Part shown: one piece after another, positions 5,958-8,530 of the stretch
Layout of the letters: every line of letters begins with the position of its first letter
How positions within the stretch are numbered: the first letter of the stretch is position 1
Source: Acidobacteriota bacterium
GTDB taxonomy: Bacteria; Acidobacteriota; UBA6911; RPQK01; JADFOI01
Direction of reading: 5' to 3'
DNA: 8,530 nt
Assembly: GCA_022545645.1 (NCBI GenBank)
Contig: JACZQQ010000111.1
Coordinates: 1-8,530 of the forward strand
Made by a program: the position numbers and the translations under genes
The notes under the pieces: model-generated
Told to the model about the DNA's origin: nothing
The model's input: the letters and a program-made list of their open reading frames with translations, nothing else
The model's database searches: none

Positions 5958-6002
5958 TATTAAAGTAGTTCAAGTGTAATATTATATAAATATACTTTAA
6001 TA
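5958..6002. repeat. AT-rich inverted repeat, possible operator
   Basis: TATTAAAGTA (5958-5967) and TACTTTAATA (5993-6002) are perfect inverted copies, 10 bp each, 25 bp apart, in the most AT-rich stretch of the window. One arm lies in the spacer of the predicted amidohydrolase promoter and the other just downstream of its -10, a layout suited to a repressor or a bent-DNA binding protein. Confidence 0.4.
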
Positions 6003-6012
6003 ACTATATCAA
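5983..6012 (-). promoter_or_regulatory. Candidate promoter for the amidohydrolase fragment
   Basis: On the minus strand TTGATA (6007-6012) is followed after 18 bp by TATATA (5983-5988). A perfect TATAAT overlaps it at 5981-5986, but at a long 20-bp spacing. The leader to the ATG would be about 95 nt. AT-richness alone can create such matches, so confidence is modest. Confidence 0.38.
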
Positions 6013-6027
6013 CTGTATTTATTATCA

Positions 6028-6052
6028 AGGGGCACGAAGCCTCGTATCCCCT
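6028..6052 (-). terminator. Terminator-like hairpin after the lipoprotein gene
   Basis: Six bases after the stop codon, on the minus strand, AGGGG (6052-6048) pairs with CCCCT (6032-6028). A small internal loop follows, then ACGA/TCGT, closing a 4-base loop. It runs into AT-rich sequence (TGATAATAAAT) but not a real T tract, so termination may be weak. Confidence 0.4.
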
Positions 6053-6058
6053 CTTAGA

Positions 6059-6679
6059 TCACTTTTCCACCAGACCGGTCTTCCTGATTTCCTTGCCCGC
6101 CGCGCTGACCAGTTGGTTGATGAACTTGGGGATATTCTCAGGGTTGGTGGTTTTGCTCAGACCCGCCCAAAGAAGCTTGTCCTCCTCGACCGAGTAGAGG
6201 AGAGTTTCAATCGAGACAATGGTGTCGGATCGGATTTGCCCGGGCTGATACATAGCGGTCCACCCGTAGCTCCAATAGCCGTAGAAGGACGGGTAGTAGG
6301 ACCCCGTGTACCAGACCGTTCCAGGCGAGGAGCTGATCTCCTGGGTCTGGCTCACGACACGCATGACGACGGCGCCCACCACTCCGGCACTGCTCAAGAG
6401 TTCTTTGACCTTATCCTGATCTTCAGTCACGTCCTTGGGCACGATGGTGTGCCCGGCTAACCCTTGTGCTCCCCGTCTGGTCAGTTCTCGCGCCAGCGAC
6501 TCTTCGGCTCCCAGCCTGATGGAATCCCTAGCACTCAAAACAAAAGCCACAACCTTCTGGCCGTCCCAGTCGGTGGGCCCAGCCGCGGGATCGACCCAGG
6601 TGCTGGAAAACCGGGTCGCCCCACCACAGGCCGCAAGTCCACAAGAAAGAAGTCCCAGAGCGAGTAATCGAGTTCTCAT
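6059..6679 (-). CDS. Small envelope lipoprotein, function unknown
   Basis: ATG at 6677-6679 is chosen because it directly precedes a lipoprotein signal peptide (MRTRLLALGLL...) with lipobox Leu15-Ala-Ala-Cys18. The upstream in-frame ATG (6742) falls inside the predicted promoter. AAAGGAA lies 11 nt before the start. The 206-residue precursor would be cleaved before Cys18 and lipidated; Gly at +2 does not signal inner-membrane retention, so the outer membrane is likely. After a short start containing TWVDP, the fold looks alpha/beta, with a Tyr/Trp/Gly-rich central stretch (about 121-145, YTGSYYPSFYGYWSYGW) and a strand ending LLWAGLSKTTNP. This arrangement is reminiscent of DUF4136-like lipoproteins, but the resemblance is loose. 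It is monocistronic, with its own promoter and hairpin. Confidence 0.82.
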   Translation of the reverse strand: MRTRLLALGLLSCGLAACGGATRFSSTWVDPAAGPTDWDGQKVVAFVLSARDSIRLGAEESLARELTRRGAQGLAGHTIVPKDVTEDQDKVKELLSSAGVVGAVVMRVVSQTQEISSSPGTVWYTGSYYPSFYGYWSYGWTAMYQPGQIRSDTIVSIETLLYSVEEDKLLWAGLSKTTNPENIPKFINQLVSAAGKEIRKTGLVEK

Positions 6680-6713
6680 GATGTGGAATTTTCCTTTCCT
6701 CAAGACCATGCAC

Positions 6714-6742
6714 ATCAGAACACGGTTCACCCTCACGATCAA
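6714..6742 (-). promoter_or_regulatory. Sigma-70-type promoter for the lipoprotein gene
   Basis: TTGATC (6737-6742) and TCTGAT (6714-6719) are separated by 17 bp on the minus strand. The start point near 6707 leaves a leader of about 28 nt with the ribosome site inside it. This supports the ATG at 6679 rather than the upstream one. Confidence 0.45.
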
Positions 6743-6781
6743 CCCATTTCGCTAGCACAGTGCGGCACCCCCTGGCATAGT

Positions 6782-6821
6782 GCCTCGTTTCATAAATACA
6801 GTCAGGTTTGTGAAGCGAGGC
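6782..6821. repeat. 11-bp hairpin in the divergent intergenic region
   Basis: GCCTCGTTTCA (6782-6792) pairs with TGAAGCGAGGC (6811-6821) over 11 positions including one G-T, around an 18-base loop. It sits between the divergent lipoprotein and ketosynthase genes, so it may be an operator or a repeat remnant. The rest of 6743-6991 holds no ORF or RNA gene that I can support. Confidence 0.4.
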
Positions 6822-6864
6822 CCTGAGGTCAATACTCGCAGATCTGCCACGACTGCGTTATAGT
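6808..6864 (+). promoter_or_regulatory. Weak candidate promoter region for the ketosynthase gene
   Basis: Two weak possibilities exist. TTGTGA (6808-6813) followed after 17 bp by AATACT (6831-6836) is one; a good -10 hexamer TATAGT (6859-6864) with no clear -35 is the other. Either would leave a leader of more than 120 nt. The choice cannot be made from sequence. Confidence 0.22.
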
Positions 6865-6991
6865 GAGGACCTTATCTCCTCAAAGGTGAAGTGACCGACG
6901 CCATTGGAGCAACGAATAAAAGCCACCAGACTCTCGTACTAAAAGTTTTCCCCTGAATTCGGAGCCCCATTGACGACTACAAGGATTTTAA

Positions 6992-8047
6992 ATGCCAAGA
7001 GCACATCATAAAAAAGTCAGGATCACTTCCACCGGAATCTATCTGCCGGACACTGTTTATACCAATGAGCAAATCATTGAACGCATCAAGAAAACAATCA
7101 ATAATCCTGAAGATCCTCGTCTGCGGGACCTTGATGCAGCAAAAATAACAGCCAATACAGGAATAATCACGCGCCACTATGCGGATATGACAAGAGAAGA
7201 AAATCCGGAAACGGCGGTAAACATGTCCTGCATAGCATTAAATCGGGCTTTGAAACGTGCAGAATGGGATGTGCTCGAGCTGGATTTCATCATCTTCGCT
7301 ACGGTCAGTGTTGGCACTAACCCGGGTGATCATTTAATCCCCTCTGCAGCCTGTCATTTGCAGCAGGAGATAGGGGCCTATAATTCTATGGCTTACGATT
7401 TAAAAGCGGCATGTTCCGGTTGGGTTTATGGGATGAGTCAGGCCATTGCCAACATCGAAGCTGGATTGGCGGCGAAAGGAGCTGTGATTTGCACGGAAAC
7501 ACAGGAACGCGGGCTGGATTATTCTGACCCTGCATCATGCGTGTTGATGGGTGATGTAGCGACTGCAACATTAGTAGAGAAATCAGACAATCCAGATGTC
7601 TTGTTTCTGCATTTGGAGGCAAACTCCAAACGGCAGCTCAAAGGAATTCTCAGACTGAATGATGCCAATGTCTATGATGATGAAAATAGTCTAACCCGAC
7701 CCGTTTTCAGGTTAAATGGAACATCGGTCTATAAAGAAGGTATCCGGACGATGTCAAGGCTGGTTCGAGACACCCTTCAAGCAACCGGACTGAGCATTGA
7801 AGATGTCGATCATTTCATCTTCCATCAGGCCAACGGCTCCATGTTAAAACGGGTCGCCAAAATGACCGGAATTCCGGCTGAAAAAAACCTCATGAATATT
7901 CAAAAGATAGGGAACACAACAGCGGGCACAATTCCATCTGTATTACATATGTCTTTAGAAGATGGGACCATTCAACCTCATCATAAAGTTCTGTTTGTTT
8001 CATTTGGTGGCGGGCTGACGGCCGGTGCTCTCTTGATGAATATTTAG
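6992..8047 (+). CDS. 3-oxoacyl-ACP synthase III-like (FabH-type) ketosynthase
   Basis: The 351-residue thiolase-fold enzyme joins an acyl starter to malonyl-ACP, or transfers an acyl group, by a Claisen-type reaction. The catalytic triad is intact: Cys141 in KAACSGW, His278 in FHQAN and Asn308 in IGNTTAGTIP. The family's closing glycine-rich strand (SFGGGLTAGALLM, 337-349) is present. The usual N-terminal DTSDEWI-x-x-RTGI region is replaced by a longer segment (about 31-58) that lacks the Trp and has Asn55-Thr-Gly-Ile where FabH has Arg-Thr-Gly-Ile, so CoA binding should differ. This is more typical of KAS III relatives in specialised metabolism than of housekeeping FabH; that is inference. 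AAGGA (6981-6985) lies about 6 nt before the ATG. The gene is more AT-rich than its neighbours (24/60 G+C at 7141-7200), stands alone, and no ACP or reductase gene is adjacent. Confidence 0.92.
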   Translation: MPRAHHKKVRITSTGIYLPDTVYTNEQIIERIKKTINNPEDPRLRDLDAAKITANTGIITRHYADMTREENPETAVNMSCIALNRALKRAEWDVLELDFIIFATVSVGTNPGDHLIPSAACHLQQEIGAYNSMAYDLKAACSGWVYGMSQAIANIEAGLAAKGAVICTETQERGLDYSDPASCVLMGDVATATLVEKSDNPDVLFLHLEANSKRQLKGILRLNDANVYDDENSLTRPVFRLNGTSVYKEGIRTMSRLVRDTLQATGLSIEDVDHFIFHQANGSMLKRVAKMTGIPAEKNLMNIQKIGNTTAGTIPSVLHMSLEDGTIQPHHKVLFVSFGGGLTAGALLMNI

Positions 8048-8107
8048 ATCGCTGCTCCTTGAATCATCTACTTCTTTTGGAATCTGGCTCCAGCGGCCCG
8101 CAGCTCT

Positions 8108-8530
8108 TCACAGCCCCCACCGCCCGTCCTTCTCGTAACCCAGCTCGATCAGGAGCTCCCCTGCTGAACGCTTGAAGGCGTCCACATGCCTGGGAAGAAA
8201 CACATTGCGCCAATCGCCGACAACTCCCTTACGCGCATGGGCACCCCTGTCTTCAGTACCGGGTCTACGCTGGGTGCGCTTTTGAAAAGAGTTCTCGTCG
8301 ACAATTTGGGCGATCTGTGCATCCGTCAGGTCCAGCCCAAAAAAGCCTGCCAGTCGACCGAATTCACTGAGCGGACCCCCGCGCAGGGTCTCATAACGGG
8401 TCTCGGTACTGAGTTCTGGGTGCCGGTGGTTCCGCCAGTCGCGTATCCACCGGACCTCGTAATCCAGGATGTGTTCAATATAGTAGTCAATTCCCTCTTC
8501 CAGGTTAAGGGAACGAAGTTGGCTGTGGAG
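8108..8530 (-). CDS. Sulfotransferase, C-terminal part (runs off right edge)
   Basis: The open frame ends at TGA (8108-8110) and enters the right edge, giving the last 140 residues. The sequence ARKGVVGDWRN (residues 98-108 of the fragment) matches the RKGxxGDWKN motif of the Sulfotransfer_1 family, which contacts the 3'-phosphate of the donor PAPS and the dimer partner. A segment rich in charged residues (DYEVRWIRDWRNH) precedes YETLR, a common element of the family's central region (usually RYExL). The C-terminal helix follows (HVDAFKRSAGELLIELGY), then a Gly/Trp tail. The N-terminal PAPS loop and catalytic residues are outside the window. It converges on the ketosynthase gene with a 60-bp gap holding no clear terminator. 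The acceptor (lipid, carbohydrate or small molecule) is unknown. Confidence 0.9.
   Translation of the reverse strand, partial: LHSQLRSLNLEEGIDYYIEHILDYEVRWIRDWRNHRHPELSTETRYETLRGGPLSEFGRLAGFFGLDLTDAQIAQIVDENSFQKRTQRRPGTEDRGAHARKGVVGDWRNVFLPRHVDAFKRSAGELLIELGYEKDGRWGL

Noticed and set aside
6680..6742. N-terminal extension of the lipoprotein from the ATG at 6742
   Set aside because: It would place 21 residues before a perfect lipoprotein signal peptide and start inside the predicted -35 box; the ATG at 6679 has its own ribosome site.
6113..6755. Plus-strand ORFs of 67-115 codons over the lipoprotein gene (6113-6460, 6435-6755, 6464-6667)
   Set aside because: They are antisense shadows with no start signals and low-complexity, Arg/Pro/Ser-rich translations.
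1..8530. tRNA, rRNA, CRISPR array, riboswitch or integrase attachment site
   Set aside because: No cloverleaf, evenly spaced direct repeats, known aptamer core or integrase gene was found on reading both strands; the only repeats are the inverted ones listed.

Overview
The window looks like a chromosomal accessory region of a Gram-negative bacterium. The evidence is several signal peptides, a lipoprotein with a lipobox, Shine-Dalgarno-led genes in tight operons, and palindromic intergenic repeats. The exact lineage cannot be read from the sequence. The gene types would fit an uncultivated acidobacterial or deltaproteobacterial genome, but that is a guess. Base composition changes from block to block (for example 42/60 G+C at 4921-4980 against 24/60 at 7141-7200), which suggests a mosaic.

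Layout. (1) 1-4267, minus strand: a compact operon of at least four complete genes, plus the probable start of a fifth leaving the left edge. In order of transcription they encode a PilZ-like protein with two C-terminal membrane helices, a cysteine-free protein with one N-terminal membrane helix and a long beta-rich domain, a secreted 312-residue protein, and a secreted 450-residue helical protein ending in a TPR-like unit. None is recognised beyond the PilZ-like fold. A perfect TGTGA-N6-TCACA palindrome lies upstream of the first gene. (2) 4268-5341: two non-coding elements that share the same inverted ends (5'-TAGCCSGGA...) flank a secreted FKBP-type prolyl isomerase gene. The larger element (4442-4706) carries a nested 62-nt REP-like palindrome. 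The end of one element supplies the stop codon of the FKBP gene, and the end of the other supplies that of the next gene. (3) 5339-5881, minus strand: a secreted amidohydrolase cut to about its N-terminal third, preceded by an AT-rich promoter region with a 10-bp inverted repeat. (4) 6059-6679, minus strand: a small lipoprotein with a good promoter and a terminator-like hairpin. (5) 6992-8047, plus strand: a ketoacyl-ACP synthase III-like enzyme with an intact Cys-His-Asn triad but an atypical N-terminal CoA-binding region. (6) 8108-8530, minus strand: the C-terminal 140 residues of a PAPS-dependent sulfotransferase, running off the right edge.

The first operon probably builds a cell-envelope assembly controlled from the cytoplasmic side by its PilZ-like subunit. 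This is the most likely place for an undescribed system. The rest looks like unrelated cargo brought together by repeats and rearrangement. The synthase and sulfotransferase converge, so they are not one operon, although both could act on lipid or specialised metabolites.
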